DNA of 64,000 nt from Paenibacillus sp. PastM-3 (GCF_029893965.1 NZ_JARXXP010000006.1:124001-188000); one strand, 5' to 3'. Positions 36,373-46,006 are shown, numbered from the stretch's first letter. A program made the numbers and translations. Notes: generated from the sequence alone by a model not told the origin.

Positions 36373-36561
36373 ATAGCGAAGGAACTAGCATTGCATGAAA
36401 TTCTGGAAATCCATGAGCTCTTGACCTTGAAAACCTCATGCGCTACCAAGGCGGCTACCCTGCTGGAGCCGGCCAAAGACGATAAACTCAAAGCCTTAAT
36501 TGAAGAAGATTAGAAGAATTCATCCAAAGATATCAAAAAACTGTCTTCACTTTTACAATAA
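36373..36561 (+). pseudogene. Decayed small spore-coat-like gene 1
   Basis: AAGGAGG at 36357-36363 is followed, at the proper distance, by ATA instead of ATG, then codons reading AKELALHEILEIHELL and on to DDKLKALIEED, an in-frame TAG at 36511-36513, and KNSSKDIKKLSSLLQ to TAA. Two lesions (start loss and nonsense) in an otherwise well-formed ~62-codon gene. The helical sequence resembles small CotF-like or coat-associated proteins of Paenibacillus (moderate certainty). Confidence 0.6.
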
Positions 36562-36573
36562 GGAGGGGTTAAG

Positions 36574-36746
36574 ATGCCAACCACAACCAAAACGAAGGAA
36601 ATGCTGGTTAACGCTTTAGCACCTATGAATGATCTGGCTATTGCCGCCTACATGATTGAAAATGAAATGTTCCATCCCTAAGATATACCGAACAGGTTGA
36701 GCATGATTTGAAAAACGCTGAAACAGCGCTTGAGCTGCAAAAATAA
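36574..36746 (+). pseudogene. Decayed small spore-coat-like gene 2
   Basis: AAGGAGGGG precedes ATG at 36574. The frame reads PTTTKTKEMLVNALAPMNDL, then IAAYMIENEMFHP and TAA at 36679-36681. Beyond it, a one-base loss near 36690 is needed to regain a sensible frame (QVEHDLKNAETALELQK, TAA at 36744-36746). Nonsense plus frameshift. It sits 12 nt after its decayed partner, so the two formed an operon before decay. A 35-residue truncated product could still be made. Confidence 0.58.
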
Positions 36747-36776
36747 CCGCTAAGAAACATTGGTATCATTTCCGGC

Positions 36777-36799
36777 AGCCCGGCTTCCGGGCTTTTTTT
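36777..36799 (+). terminator. Terminator of the decayed coat operon
   Basis: AGCCCGG, loop, CCGGGCT followed by TTTTTT. Confidence 0.8.
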
Positions 36800-36889
36800 G
36801 ACGGCAATAACAGGACTCCAGCTTATAATCCTTAATAAAGGTAACAATTAAAAGCATACACCAACATTATAAATTCGGGAGGAACTAGG

Positions 36890-38677
36890 ATGATATCCAA
36901 TGAACATGCTATAGGCTCTGCTAATCTTACAACCAATATTCATTTGGAAAGTCTGCATCATGTGCCGCACAGTAACTGGGCCTACCCATACGACAAGGAG
37001 ACCTTTCATTTACGTGTCCGGACCAAAAAGCAGAACGTGGAACGTGTTTATGCACTGACAGGGGATAAATATGACTGGGAAACCTATAATCACGAATATG
37101 AAATGCGTAAAATCGGGACAGACCGGCTCTTCGATTACTGGCAGACGACGGTAAAGCCGGACCACCGCCGTTTCTCCTATGCCTTCCGCTTTCATACCGG
37201 TGAAGAAACCGTGTGGATGACAGAGAACGCGATTCATACCGGAGAGCCCGAAGCACCAAACGATTTCTATGACTGGCCGTATATCCATGAAATTGATATT
37301 TTCCAGGCACCGGAATGGGCTAAATCAGCGGTATTCTATCAGATTATGCCTGAGCGTTTTGCTAACGGGGATACAAGCAATGATCCTGATGAACTTTCGC
37401 CATGGGGTGGTAAGCCTGCTACGGATAATTTTTTCGGCGGGGATCTGCAGGGGATTATCGATCATCTCGACTACCTGGAGGATTTGGGGATTACGGCCAT
37501 TTACCTCACTCCGATTTTTGAGGCACCTACCAATCACAAGTATGACACCACCGATTATATGAAGGTTGATCCTCACTTCGGCGATTTGGAGCTGCTCAAA
37601 AAACTGGTTGATGAAGCCCACGCCAAAGGAATCCGGATTGTCCTTGATGCGGTATTTAACCATATCGGCTCCAATTCTCCCCAGTTTAAGGATGTTATCG
37701 AACACGGGGAGAATTCCAAATATGCGGACTGGTTCCATATCAACGAATTCCCGGTTCAGGTCAAAGAAGGAAAACCTAATTACGATGCCTTCGGATTCTT
37801 CGCCGAGATGCCCAAGCTGAATACAGCCAATCCGGAAACGCGCGAATATCTGCTGAATATTGCCGAGTATTGGCTCAAGGAACTCGGCATGGACGGCTGG
37901 CGGCTTGATGTTGCCAATGAAATCGACCATCATTTCTGGAAGGAATTCCGCACCCGGATTAAGGCCATTAACCCGGACGCCTATATTATCGGCGAGAACT
38001 GGAATGATTCCCTGCGCTGGCTGCATGGCGACCAGTTTGATTCCGTCATGAATTATCCGCTCTCAGACCGGCTGATTGAATTCCTGCAAAGCGACGATAT
38101 GGATGCACAGACCTTCTCGGAATATATCGGCGGCCTGCTGATGCGTTATCCGCAGCAAGCCAATGAAGTGCTGTTCAATCTTTTGGCCAGCCACGATACT
38201 CCGCGGCTGCTTACCCAGCTCGGCGGTGACAAAAATAGGCTCAAGCTGGCGGTTGCCTTCCTGCTTACTTTTATCGGAACGCCTTGTATTTATTACGGGG
38301 ATGAAATTGGCCTTGATGGCGAAGGAGATCCAGATTGCCGTAAATGCATGATCTGGGAGGAAGAAGAGCAGGACCGCGATCTGTATCAAACCTACAAACA
38401 GCTGATCCAGCTTCGCAAGGACCATCCGGTTCTGAGTACAGGAGAGTTCGGCTTCCTGAAAAACAACCAGCAGGAACGCCAGCTGGTCTACGAGCGTTAT
38501 AATAATGAAGAGCATTGCACGGTCTGGATGAATCCATCCCCGGAACCGGCAACCCTGGCACAGGCACTTGAGGGCAACTGGAAGGATGCCTTCACCGGAG
38601 AATCCGCCGCTGCAGACAATGGTGAGATCACACTGGAGCTTGAACCCTTCAGCTTCAGAATACTATTTAAAGACTAA
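36890..38677 (+). CDS. GH13 alpha-glycosidase (cyclomaltodextrinase/neopullulanase type)
   Basis: 595 residues, normal for GH13_20 enzymes. An N-terminal domain (about 1-140) precedes the barrel: FYQIMPERFANGD, AIYLTPIFEAPTNHKYDTTDY, VLDAVFNHIG (conserved region I), GWRLDVANE with the nucleophile Asp (region II), YIIGENWND with the acid Glu (region III), and LLASHDTPR (region IV). It hydrolyses maltodextrins, cyclodextrins or pullulan inside the cell, as no signal peptide is present. GGGAGGA precedes the ATG. Single-gene unit with a terminator at 38702. Confidence 0.88.
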   Translation: MISNEHAIGSANLTTNIHLESLHHVPHSNWAYPYDKETFHLRVRTKKQNVERVYALTGDKYDWETYNHEYEMRKIGTDRLFDYWQTTVKPDHRRFSYAFRFHTGEETVWMTENAIHTGEPEAPNDFYDWPYIHEIDIFQAPEWAKSAVFYQIMPERFANGDTSNDPDELSPWGGKPATDNFFGGDLQGIIDHLDYLEDLGITAIYLTPIFEAPTNHKYDTTDYMKVDPHFGDLELLKKLVDEAHAKGIRIVLDAVFNHIGSNSPQFKDVIEHGENSKYADWFHINEFPVQVKEGKPNYDAFGFFAEMPKLNTANPETREYLLNIAEYWLKELGMDGWRLDVANEIDHHFWKEFRTRIKAINPDAYIIGENWNDSLRWLHGDQFDSVMNYPLSDRLIEFLQSDDMDAQTFSEYIGGLLMRYPQQANEVLFNLLASHDTPRLLTQLGGDKNRLKLAVAFLLTFIGTPCIYYGDEIGLDGEGDPDCRKCMIWEEEEQDRDLYQTYKQLIQLRKDHPVLSTGEFGFLKNNQQERQLVYERYNNEEHCTVWMNPSPEPATLAQALEGNWKDAFTGESAAADNGEITLELEPFSFRILFKD

Positions 38678-38701
38678 GCTCTGCAGAAACTGCACAACCA
38701 G

Positions 38702-38742
38702 GCTGCTTTATTCCTCTTCAGGAGTAAAGCAGCTTTTCTTTT
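38702..38742 (+). terminator. Terminator after GH13
   Basis: GCTGCTTTA / TAAAGCAGC stem followed by TTTTCTTTT. Confidence 0.8.
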
Positions 38743-38844
38743 CCAGTGTTTCCGTAAAGTGAAGTCTGCAAATTCCGTAAAAATCAGGGCATGCTATCTT
38801 TGTTCCACATTTCACTTCCACTTTAATGACAAAGGAGCATATCC

Positions 38845-39366
38845 ATGACAGGAATTTTAGGCGGCAGCCCCAAAGACGAGCCAATGCATTACGGGGAGAT
38901 ATTTAGCGTATGGACAGCCTCGACAGTAGCCAAGGGCGCATTATCCGCTTACCGGGCATGCATGTATCATGCCGGCGACCATGAATTGAAGAAAATCTTA
39001 GGGGCTATGATTGATCAGGCTGAGCTGGAAATCAGCGAACTGGATTCGCTGTTGGCCGAGCAGGGACTGGCATCTGCGCCGGTTATGCCGCTTCGTCCTG
39101 AAGCCAAGCTTGAAGATATCCCGGTCGGCGCAAGATTTACAGACCCGGAGATTGCAGCCATGCTGGCTGCAGACAGTGCGGCCGGACTGGTCGCCTGCAG
39201 CCAGGCAATGGGAATATCCATCCGTGAGGATGTCGGCGCATTGTTTGCCAAGTATCATCTCACCAAAGCTGCCCTTGGTCTAAAAGTTCTGCATTTAACC
39301 AAGAAAAACGGCTGGCTGATCCCTCCGCCGCTTCAGGTGAAAAGACCGGAGGCCGTGAAGGCGTAA
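38845..39366 (+). CDS. DUF3231-like protein
   Basis: 173 residues, helical and soluble. MTGILGGSPKDEPMHYGEIFSVW and the later YHLTKAALGLKVLHLTKKNGWLIPPP fit DUF3231, a four-helix-bundle family common in spore-formers and often annotated as spore coat-related. Function is unknown. AAAGGAG precedes the ATG. It lies among decayed coat-like genes, which supports a sporulation role. Confidence 0.68.
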   Translation: MTGILGGSPKDEPMHYGEIFSVWTASTVAKGALSAYRACMYHAGDHELKKILGAMIDQAELEISELDSLLAEQGLASAPVMPLRPEAKLEDIPVGARFTDPEIAAMLAADSAAGLVACSQAMGISIREDVGALFAKYHLTKAALGLKVLHLTKKNGWLIPPPLQVKRPEAVKA

Positions 39367-39400
39367 GGCTTTATTACAACACTTTTCATTCAATTAAAAG

Positions 39401-39552
39401 GGAGCAGCCACTTTCCGCGGCAAAGACCTCCAGTTCCGCGATCTCATGCGCGGCGTATTCCTGGAGGAAATTGCCCACGTGAATCTGGTGCAGCATACCA
39501 TTAGCCAGTTCCTCAACAACTATCCAGGATATGTTCAACTGATTATTGCCTT
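39401..39552 (+). pseudogene. Ferritin-like (manganese-catalase-type) gene fragment
   Basis: The frame reads FRGKDLQFRDLMRGVFLEEIAHVNLVQHTISQFLNN before running into a terminator. The LEEIAHVNLV motif (Glu...His) is typical of di-metal ferritin-like proteins such as CotJC/Mn-catalase relatives. No start codon or N-terminal part is present and no ribosome binding site is seen. It is probably the internal remnant of a deleted gene. Confidence 0.45.
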
Positions 39553-39590
39553 AAGAGGCCTGCGGCTGCCGCAGGCCTCTCTTCTTTTCC
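39553..39590. terminator. Terminator between the ferritin-like remnant and the CE2 gene
   Basis: AGAGGCCTGCGGC / GCCGCAGGCCTCT almost perfect stem followed by CTTCTTTT on the plus strand. It could also end the convergent esterase gene. Confidence 0.78.
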
Positions 39591-39591
39591 G

Positions 39592-40665
39592 TTATTCCCG
39601 CTGCATAAGCTCTTTAATACGATCAGCCAGTTTACCGGCCGCTTTATGATGAGTAACCGGGGACGGATGAAAGTCTGACGCATAACCGTCTGCCGCCTGC
39701 TGCACATCAAACTTCATAGAGGAAATATTGGTGTCGCCGGTTTCCTCAGTATAGCGGCTAACCGCCTGCTCCACATAAGGATACAGCCTGTCCCCCATGA
39801 TTCCCAGCGTACACAGTATCTTCGCATGCGGATTACAGCGCCGGACTGTTTCTAGAAATCCGGCATATTCCCGGGCATACTCGGCTTGCCGCACAGTGTC
39901 ATCCTTGGTATAGGAATCATCATTGGTACCCAGATTAATAACAATCAGGTCGGGTACAAACCGGCTGAAATCCCAGGTAAGCTCCTGGGGAAGCAGCGTA
40001 TTATCAAATCTGCCCTCGGACTTACCCACCTGTTCATAATAATCCGGAAGCAGATGTGTGGTCAGCTTCTGATCATTTTCCGTATAGCCTGTGATGATGC
40101 CATATCCGCTATAAGATACCATGCTGTAGTCTGCTTCAAGCTTCCGGGCGGTCTGGTACGCATAAGCCTTGGTAACATCTTCAGTAGCTGTGGAAAAAGC
40201 TTGCGTCCCGGCCTCATCATCCACGCCATAGCCGCAGGTAATGGAATCGCCGATGAATTCTATTTTATATATGCCAGCCGGGGCCGGCTTAATACCTTCC
40301 GCAGCATCCACTCTAATGGCCTGAATCCCTGCGGTCGACATTGCAGCTTCGGACAGCTTGATGACGGTTACCGTAATCTCCTGCTCTGTATCGCTTTCAA
40401 ACACAGTATAGGTTACAAGCGGCTGATTAATCTGCTCATCAATCACCCTCACGCCGTTTACATAGATGCCGATCCGGGCCAGATTATTGCCGGTTGAGGC
40501 GATGGAATCCCCTTTCAATGTAATTTCCGCTTTCCGGCCGTAAAAGGTGAATGCAACACCGCTGCCGGAGAGAGCCAGCCACCGCACATCCTTGTAATAG
40601 TGGGTCCGTCCAATGATTTTTACGTGGTTCTCCGTTGCTCTATATACCTGAATGGATTCTTTCAT
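39592..40665 (-). CDS. CE2-type acetyl esterase (SGNH/GDSL hydrolase)
   Basis: 357 residues. An N-terminal jelly-roll (about 1-115, with GVAFTFYGRKAEITL and RIGIYVNGV) precedes an SGNH domain: FIGDSITCGYG (Ser), NLGTNDDSY (Asn) and SDFHPSPVTHH (Asp/His). This two-domain order is that of family CE2 deacetylases acting on xylan, glucomannan or oligosaccharides. No signal peptide. It has a rather long gap of about 12 nt between AAGGAAGG and the ATG. It is divergent from the sensor kinase at 40948. Confidence 0.83.
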   Translation of the reverse strand: MKESIQVYRATENHVKIIGRTHYYKDVRWLALSGSGVAFTFYGRKAEITLKGDSIASTGNNLARIGIYVNGVRVIDEQINQPLVTYTVFESDTEQEITVTVIKLSEAAMSTAGIQAIRVDAAEGIKPAPAGIYKIEFIGDSITCGYGVDDEAGTQAFSTATEDVTKAYAYQTARKLEADYSMVSYSGYGIITGYTENDQKLTTHLLPDYYEQVGKSEGRFDNTLLPQELTWDFSRFVPDLIVINLGTNDDSYTKDDTVRQAEYAREYAGFLETVRRCNPHAKILCTLGIMGDRLYPYVEQAVSRYTEETGDTNISSMKFDVQQAADGYASDFHPSPVTHHKAAGKLADRIKELMQRE

Positions 40666-40854
40666 AGCTGTAGATACCTTCCTTTTCGGTTTCTATACTC
40701 GCAGTAGTAATGTACAACCACAGCCGGGTTTTTGGCAACAGACTTATAGCAAGAGTGCGGCTGAATTCACATAAATATGGATTCATTGTCTTTACTGCTG
40801 AGCAACAGGAAGTCAAAAAAGTAGAGAGTTCCCCTCAACCGTCACTTTAGCAGC

Positions 40855-40887
40855 GGGAGAATTCCGGCAAGCCTTGCCGATTCTCCC
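40855..40887. promoter_or_regulatory. Stem-loop in the leader of the yesM-like gene
   Basis: GGGAGAAT-tC-CGGCAAG / CTTGCCG-ATTCTCCC forms a near-perfect hairpin about 60 bp before the start. No T run follows, so it looks more like an operator or leader structure than a terminator. Confidence 0.4.
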
Positions 40888-40947
40888 CTCTTCCGTCGAT
40901 CTCCTGCTTAAGTTATGATATGTCCAAGAATCGCCGGGAGGGGACCT

Positions 40948-42696
40948 ATGCGCAATCCATTTCACAATGCAGGCTTATTCAGGCAATTGATCTATTTAAT
41001 CGGCCTGACGTTTATTATCGTGCTTGTTTCTTTCGCTGTATCCAATAAAATTGCCGAGCGGACGGTGGAAAAGAAGGTTGCGGACTCGGCTGACAAAATT
41101 GTGCTGCAGGTGGAGGAGACACTGGCCAATTTTTTTAAGGACATGGACGGTATCTCTTACTCCCTGCTTTACAGCACGATCCTGCAAAATTATTTAAGCA
41201 GCAACGATCCGCTCACAAAGATTCTGATGAATCCGGAAATCGTTGCCGAATTCTCCAGCACCCTTGCCCTGAAGGAGGAGGTTATGGGGATTCAGCTCTA
41301 TAACCGGGAAGGGGAGCTCGCCACCAGTGTCGGTAAACCGTTCGCTCCCGTCCAGCTGCGTTCGGTGGATGAAATCAAATATGAGCTGGGCGCTTCTGAT
41401 CAGGCCGGCATGACCTTCTATACCATTTCGGTACCCGTGTATAATTTGCAGAATAACAGAGTGCTCAAAGACTACCGCGGCATGTGCGTATTTTTTATGG
41501 ACGTCAAGAACTTCACCTCTGTCTTGAGCAAATCCAAGCTGACCGAACATTCACGCCTGTTCCTGACCGATGACCGGGACCGCATCATAACCGGCTCTGA
41601 CGGTCCCGATGCCCACGTGCTGGCAGATGTAGATCAGCACACCTCCGGCAAATCGTATATTGTACTCAATAAAACACTGGCCAACGGCTGGAGGATTGTC
41701 AGTGACATCCCCCGGGCAGAGCTGCTGTCCGAGCTGGATCTGGTCAAACGGCTGAACGTCGTTGCCTATGCTGTTATTTCGCTGGTGTTCCTGCTGTTTC
41801 TGCTGCTGTTCTATTTCCAGCTGCTGCGGCCCATACGCGCACTGCTGGATTTCGTAAATACGTATACGCGCAGCGGTGGGCAAGCCAGGTTCAGCAACAG
41901 CTACCATAATGAAATCGGCGTACTCGGCACAAGCATTAATCACATGCTGGATTCCATTGTACAGCTGGGCAATGACGTACAGAGTGTCCAGCGCAAAATG
42001 TATGAATCCGAGCTGGACCGCAAGCAGATGGAAATTACCGCTTACCGTAACCAGATCAACCCTCATTTTCTGTATAATACGCTGGAAAGTATCCGGGCCT
42101 TATCCCTTTACCATAAGGCAGGCGATATTGCTGAGATCACCGCATCCTTATCGAGACTGTTCAGATACTCCGTAAAGGGGGACAACTTCGTGACCATCCG
42201 GGAAGAGGTCGCCCACCTGCACGAATACGCCCGGATTATTGACTTCCGGTTCAGGGGAAAGATCAGGATCGCCTTTGAGGTGGAGGAAGCCTTATACGAG
42301 GTGAGGACACTAAAGCTGCTGCTGCAGCCCTTGGTTGAAAACGCTGTCTTCCATGGCCTTGAGCGTAAAATCGAGCCCGGCACGGTTACTGTTACGCTGA
42401 GCCTGATTCATCCGGACGCCATCCGGGCCGTTGTCGCTGATGACGGAGCCGGTTTCCCGGAGGACAAGCTGGAGCAGCTCCAGTCCTTCCTGCGGCAGGC
42501 AGAGCTAACCGGCGATTACCGTACAGGACCGCAGGACTCCGGAATCGGCCTGGCTAACAGCTTCCGGCGGCTCAAGCTGTTTTATGGTGAACAGGCCGCA
42601 CTCCGGATTGAAGCCGGACCGGTGCAGGGGACGGTAGTAACGCTGGATTTTCCCGTCCATATCTCCCTGAATGAGACGAAAGGAGCATTACGATGA
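40948..42696 (+). CDS. Sensor histidine kinase, YesM/LytS type
   Basis: 582 residues. A transmembrane helix at about 13-32, an extracellular dCache-like sensor to about 270, a second helix (YAVISLVFLLFLLLFYFQLL), a HAMP region, then a His_kinase domain with INPHFLYNTLESIRAL (phosphoacceptor His) and HATPase motifs LQPLVENAVFHGLE, DDGAGFPED and SGIGLANSF. It senses an external or imported sugar signal and phosphorylates the overlapping response regulator. The ATG at 40948 (GGGAGGGG upstream) is preferred over one at 40915. The stop overlaps the next start as ATGA. Confidence 0.88.
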   Translation: MRNPFHNAGLFRQLIYLIGLTFIIVLVSFAVSNKIAERTVEKKVADSADKIVLQVEETLANFFKDMDGISYSLLYSTILQNYLSSNDPLTKILMNPEIVAEFSSTLALKEEVMGIQLYNREGELATSVGKPFAPVQLRSVDEIKYELGASDQAGMTFYTISVPVYNLQNNRVLKDYRGMCVFFMDVKNFTSVLSKSKLTEHSRLFLTDDRDRIITGSDGPDAHVLADVDQHTSGKSYIVLNKTLANGWRIVSDIPRAELLSELDLVKRLNVVAYAVISLVFLLFLLLFYFQLLRPIRALLDFVNTYTRSGGQARFSNSYHNEIGVLGTSINHMLDSIVQLGNDVQSVQRKMYESELDRKQMEITAYRNQINPHFLYNTLESIRALSLYHKAGDIAEITASLSRLFRYSVKGDNFVTIREEVAHLHEYARIIDFRFRGKIRIAFEVEEALYEVRTLKLLLQPLVENAVFHGLERKIEPGTVTVTLSLIHPDAIRAVVADDGAGFPEDKLEQLQSFLRQAELTGDYRTGPQDSGIGLANSFRRLKLFYGEQAALRIEAGPVQGTVVTLDFPVHISLNETKGALR

Positions 42697-44150
42697 GAAA
42701 AGTATTGATCGTTGATGACGAGCCTTGGGTTGCCTACGGCATTTCACAGCTGATAGATTGGGAGAGTCTCGGCTTCCAGGTCATCGGCGAAGCCTATGAC
42801 GGGGTCAGCGCATGGCAGCGTGTCCTGCAGGAACAGCCGGAACTGGTTATTTCAGATATCCGGATGCCCGGCCTGGACGGCCTGGAGCTGCTGGAGCATA
42901 TACAGAAGAGCGGTCTCTCCACTCAGGTTGTGCTGATCAGCGGATATGCCGATTTCAGCTATGCCCAGCAGGCAATCCGTTACGGTGCATTTGATTATCT
43001 GCTCAAGCAGGTGGAGCAGGACCAGCTTAAAGACACAGCCAAACGGGTAGGCGAGTATATCGATGCCAGGAAGCAGCCTGCTGCAGGAGAGCTGGATTTG
43101 CTTCTTGATGAATTGTTCGAGCTGCTCGACCCGGATAACAGGGTCACCATTGCCGGATTCATGGAGAACAGGCAGCTTTCAACCCGCTTCCCGCACTTCC
43201 GCTTCATCAACTGCCTGTTTGCGGAAGCCTCCACTGACTGGCCGGCTTTGACCAGCCCTGCAGCAGCCGGGCATATTCAGGAGGCCCGCATGCGTACTGG
43301 CCACAATAAGCTGTCCATTCTGCTCATGTACGACGAGGACAACTACCCTCTCGATCTCCTGACCTACATTTCAGATTATCTGCAATATGCCGAGTGGACA
43401 GGTATCAGCAGCCAGGGCCTGCCGGAGACCCCGCTGGCCCGCCTTCATCAGGAGGCTGATATTGCGCTGTTCAGTTCTGCCCTATACCGGACAGAACAGG
43501 TGCTGCGCTACAAGCCCGCTTCGCCTCCCGCCGATCTGCGCAAAACGCTGCTCCGGCTGGAGGTGTCCATTAAAGAACGGAATATGGATGACATTGCCGC
43601 AGATACCGCCTCCATTGCCGCGGTTTGCCGAAGCTGTCTATTGCCGGCCGATCAGACAGCCTTCGTCTATAATCAGATTGTCAGCCTGTATTACAAATAC
43701 TGCGGCTCTTCCTGGGACTCAGGCCCTGAGCTGTTAACCTATGAGAACATTGCCCGCCAGCACTGTACCCTTGAAGAGCTGTTCGCCCGCCTTGCATCCG
43801 GATTCGAAAACGCAGCCGGAGAGCCGGCGGTTAATCCGAGCGGGCTTGCGAAGCGGGTGCTGGATTATATCAATGAGAGCTTTACCGAGGATTTGCTGCT
43901 GAGCGAGGTAGCCCGGAACTTCCGCCTGAGCATCGGGTATGCAAGCGCCCTTGTCAAAAGGGAAACCGGCTCAACGTATACAGAATATGTGGCAGCCAAG
44001 CGTCTGCAGCTGGCCCGCCAGCTGCTTGCAGACCCGGAGCTGTCGGTCCATGAGATCGTACAACGTACGGGCTACAAGGATTATTTTCACTTCAACAAGC
44101 TGTTTAAAAAACATTTCGGTGTAACTCCAAGCAAATACCGCAAGCTGTGA
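42693..44150 (+). CDS. Response regulator, AraC type (YesN-like)
   Basis: 485 residues. The receiver domain has the acidic pair in IVDDEP, phosphoacceptor D55 in VISDIRMPG and Lys in LLKQVEQ. A long middle region of unknown fold (about 125-370) leads to two AraC helix-turn-helix motifs at the C-terminus (LLLSEVARNFRLSIGYASALVKRETG and LSVHEIVQRTGYKDYFHFNKLFKKHFG). Overlaps the kinase by 4 nt. It is expected to activate the sugar importer that starts 128 bp downstream. Confidence 0.88.
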   Translation: MRKVLIVDDEPWVAYGISQLIDWESLGFQVIGEAYDGVSAWQRVLQEQPELVISDIRMPGLDGLELLEHIQKSGLSTQVVLISGYADFSYAQQAIRYGAFDYLLKQVEQDQLKDTAKRVGEYIDARKQPAAGELDLLLDELFELLDPDNRVTIAGFMENRQLSTRFPHFRFINCLFAEASTDWPALTSPAAAGHIQEARMRTGHNKLSILLMYDEDNYPLDLLTYISDYLQYAEWTGISSQGLPETPLARLHQEADIALFSSALYRTEQVLRYKPASPPADLRKTLLRLEVSIKERNMDDIAADTASIAAVCRSCLLPADQTAFVYNQIVSLYYKYCGSSWDSGPELLTYENIARQHCTLEELFARLASGFENAAGEPAVNPSGLAKRVLDYINESFTEDLLLSEVARNFRLSIGYASALVKRETGSTYTEYVAAKRLQLARQLLADPELSVHEIVQRTGYKDYFHFNKLFKKHFGVTPSKYRKL

Positions 44151-44224
44151 AAGCGGATTCAATTTGTGAACAAAACACCAAAACAGCAAACTCCAGCCCT
44201 ATGCCCTGTACGGCTGAACGTTTA

Positions 44225-44244
44225 GCATAAGAATTGTCTTATGC
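44225..44244. promoter_or_regulatory. Inverted repeat upstream of the solute-binding protein gene
   Basis: GCATAAG, 6 nt, CTTATGC: a perfect 7-bp inverted repeat about 34 bp before the ATG. Candidate site for a regulator, or part of the leader. Confidence 0.4.
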
Positions 44245-44277
44245 CTCATTACAACAAACGGGGAGGTTTAAAGAGAA

Positions 44278-45981
44278 ATGAAAAGAATGAAACCATTGGC
44301 ACTAAGCGGTTTATTAGCCCTATCACTGCTGGTGACGGCATGCGGCAACTCCGGTTCTACTAACGGCAATGCAGGCAATGCAGGCAATGCCGCCTCACCG
44401 TCACCTGATTCAGCCGGAGCGGACAGCGGGAAGCTCGATCAGGCCGTCTGGTTCTCCAGTATTGATTTCTGGAATCCGCCGGCCACCTGGAATACGGACC
44501 CGAAGTCGGTGCAGGGTGCGATTTCAGAAGCAACAGGCTTGAGCTTTGAATTTAACATTCCGGCCCAGGACGGCGATACGAAGCTGAACCTGATGCTCGT
44601 ATCCGGCAAGGATTTCCCGGACGTTCTGACGGTTACGAATGATGTGATGGTTAAGAAGCTGATTCAATCCGGAAAGGTATGGGATCTGGAGGAGTTCTTG
44701 ACCAAATACGATCCGGAATCGCACATTCTTAAAGATTTCCCTGCTGACGTTAAGGAAGTCATCGAAGAGCGCGACGGCGGCTTTTATTCCTACCCGAGCC
44801 ATATCAATTCGGCAGATGCCCGCAGTGTCTATCCCCCATCCGGTGAATTCTACGTTGACCTGATCGATTACGCCTCCAATCTGGGCATTATGGTCAACGG
44901 AAACATTCTGGAGCAGATCGGTATGACGCTTGAAGATATCCGTACCGAAGAGGGCCTGCTGGCCGCTTACGATAAAGCCAAAAACCTTAAAGTAGACGGT
45001 GCACCAGTGATCACGCTGCTGGTTGACGGCAAAGGGTACCAGGACAGCACACTCAAGTTCCTCCAGAACACCTTCGGTGCGATGGTTGTCAATAAAGACG
45101 GAACCTACAGAGACCTGCTGCTTGCTCCCGAAACGAAAGACGCCTTGTCTTTCCTGAACCAGTCGATGCGCAGCGGTTACTTTGAACCGGGACAGATGAC
45201 CGTTGACAATGCCGCAGTCAAAGCCGATGTCGCCTCCGGCCGGGTCTTCACCTTTATCGGAAATACCGCCAACACCTCGTTCCAGCTTAACGATTACTGG
45301 CAATCCCAAGGGCCTATCCTGGCTGCAAGCGGCAAAGTCCCGACACTGGACAAGAGCGAACGCGCCGGCGGCGGCTGGATGAAAACACTGATCTCCAAAG
45401 ATACCAAATACCCTGAGAAGCTCGCTAAATGGCTCAGCTATATGACCAGCAAGGAAGGAATGATGCTGCATATCTACGGCTTTGAAGGGGAGCATTACAC
45501 TCTTGACGACAAAGGATTGCTGGTCAAAACCGAAAAAGGGCTGAAGGATGCCGCAGATTATATGAATACAGCCGTCAGCGCAATCTGGCCGTTCCATCAC
45601 ACTACCTTCTCCTATTCGGTGCAGCAGCCTCCTACAGAGGAAACGGATAAAGAAGCTGTGACAGCCAACAAGGTGCAGGCAGCCTACGGTAAAGATGAAC
45701 AGACTCATATTTATGACAGTTCCGCCCTGGAGCTGCCGGCCGATCTTTTCCCGGCGAGCAGCGACAATGCCAATCTTGAAATGCAGATCAAGGCTTACAA
45801 AGAAGCGCAGATTGCCAAGATCGTGATGGCCAAAACCGATGATGAGTTTAACCAGCTGTACAATGAACTGATTGAGCAGTTAAAGAAGCTGGGCATTGAA
45901 AAGCTCGATGCTGAGCGCAACCAGTACATTCAGCAAAAAAGCGATGAATACGGCGTACATGCCAAAGGCATAAATTCCTGA
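44278..45981 (+). CDS. Extracellular solute-binding lipoprotein (CUT1 ABC importer)
   Basis: 567 residues. A lipoprotein signal ends LLVTAC with lipidated C22, followed by an Asn/Gly/Ser-rich linker. The large binding domain is of the long LplA-like type found beside LplB/YtcP permeases. It captures an oligosaccharide at the outer membrane face and hands it to the two permeases. GGGAGG is 12 nt upstream. Order kinase, regulator, binding protein, permease, permease is the classic Paenibacillus arrangement. The ATPase is not encoded here, so a shared MsmX-type ATPase elsewhere is likely. Confidence 0.87.
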   Translation: MKRMKPLALSGLLALSLLVTACGNSGSTNGNAGNAGNAASPSPDSAGADSGKLDQAVWFSSIDFWNPPATWNTDPKSVQGAISEATGLSFEFNIPAQDGDTKLNLMLVSGKDFPDVLTVTNDVMVKKLIQSGKVWDLEEFLTKYDPESHILKDFPADVKEVIEERDGGFYSYPSHINSADARSVYPPSGEFYVDLIDYASNLGIMVNGNILEQIGMTLEDIRTEEGLLAAYDKAKNLKVDGAPVITLLVDGKGYQDSTLKFLQNTFGAMVVNKDGTYRDLLLAPETKDALSFLNQSMRSGYFEPGQMTVDNAAVKADVASGRVFTFIGNTANTSFQLNDYWQSQGPILAASGKVPTLDKSERAGGGWMKTLISKDTKYPEKLAKWLSYMTSKEGMMLHIYGFEGEHYTLDDKGLLVKTEKGLKDAADYMNTAVSAIWPFHHTTFSYSVQQPPTEETDKEAVTANKVQAAYGKDEQTHIYDSSALELPADLFPASSDNANLEMQIKAYKEAQIAKIVMAKTDDEFNQLYNELIEQLKKLGIEKLDAERNQYIQQKSDEYGVHAKGINS

Positions 45982-46006
45982 TCAGGTTAGTTACACGATG
46001 ACAAGG

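Noticed and set aside
36574-36681. Intact 35-residue small protein
   Set aside because: The good ribosome binding site would allow it, but the frame clearly continues after the stop with one frameshift into a matching helical tail, so a decayed gene is the better reading.
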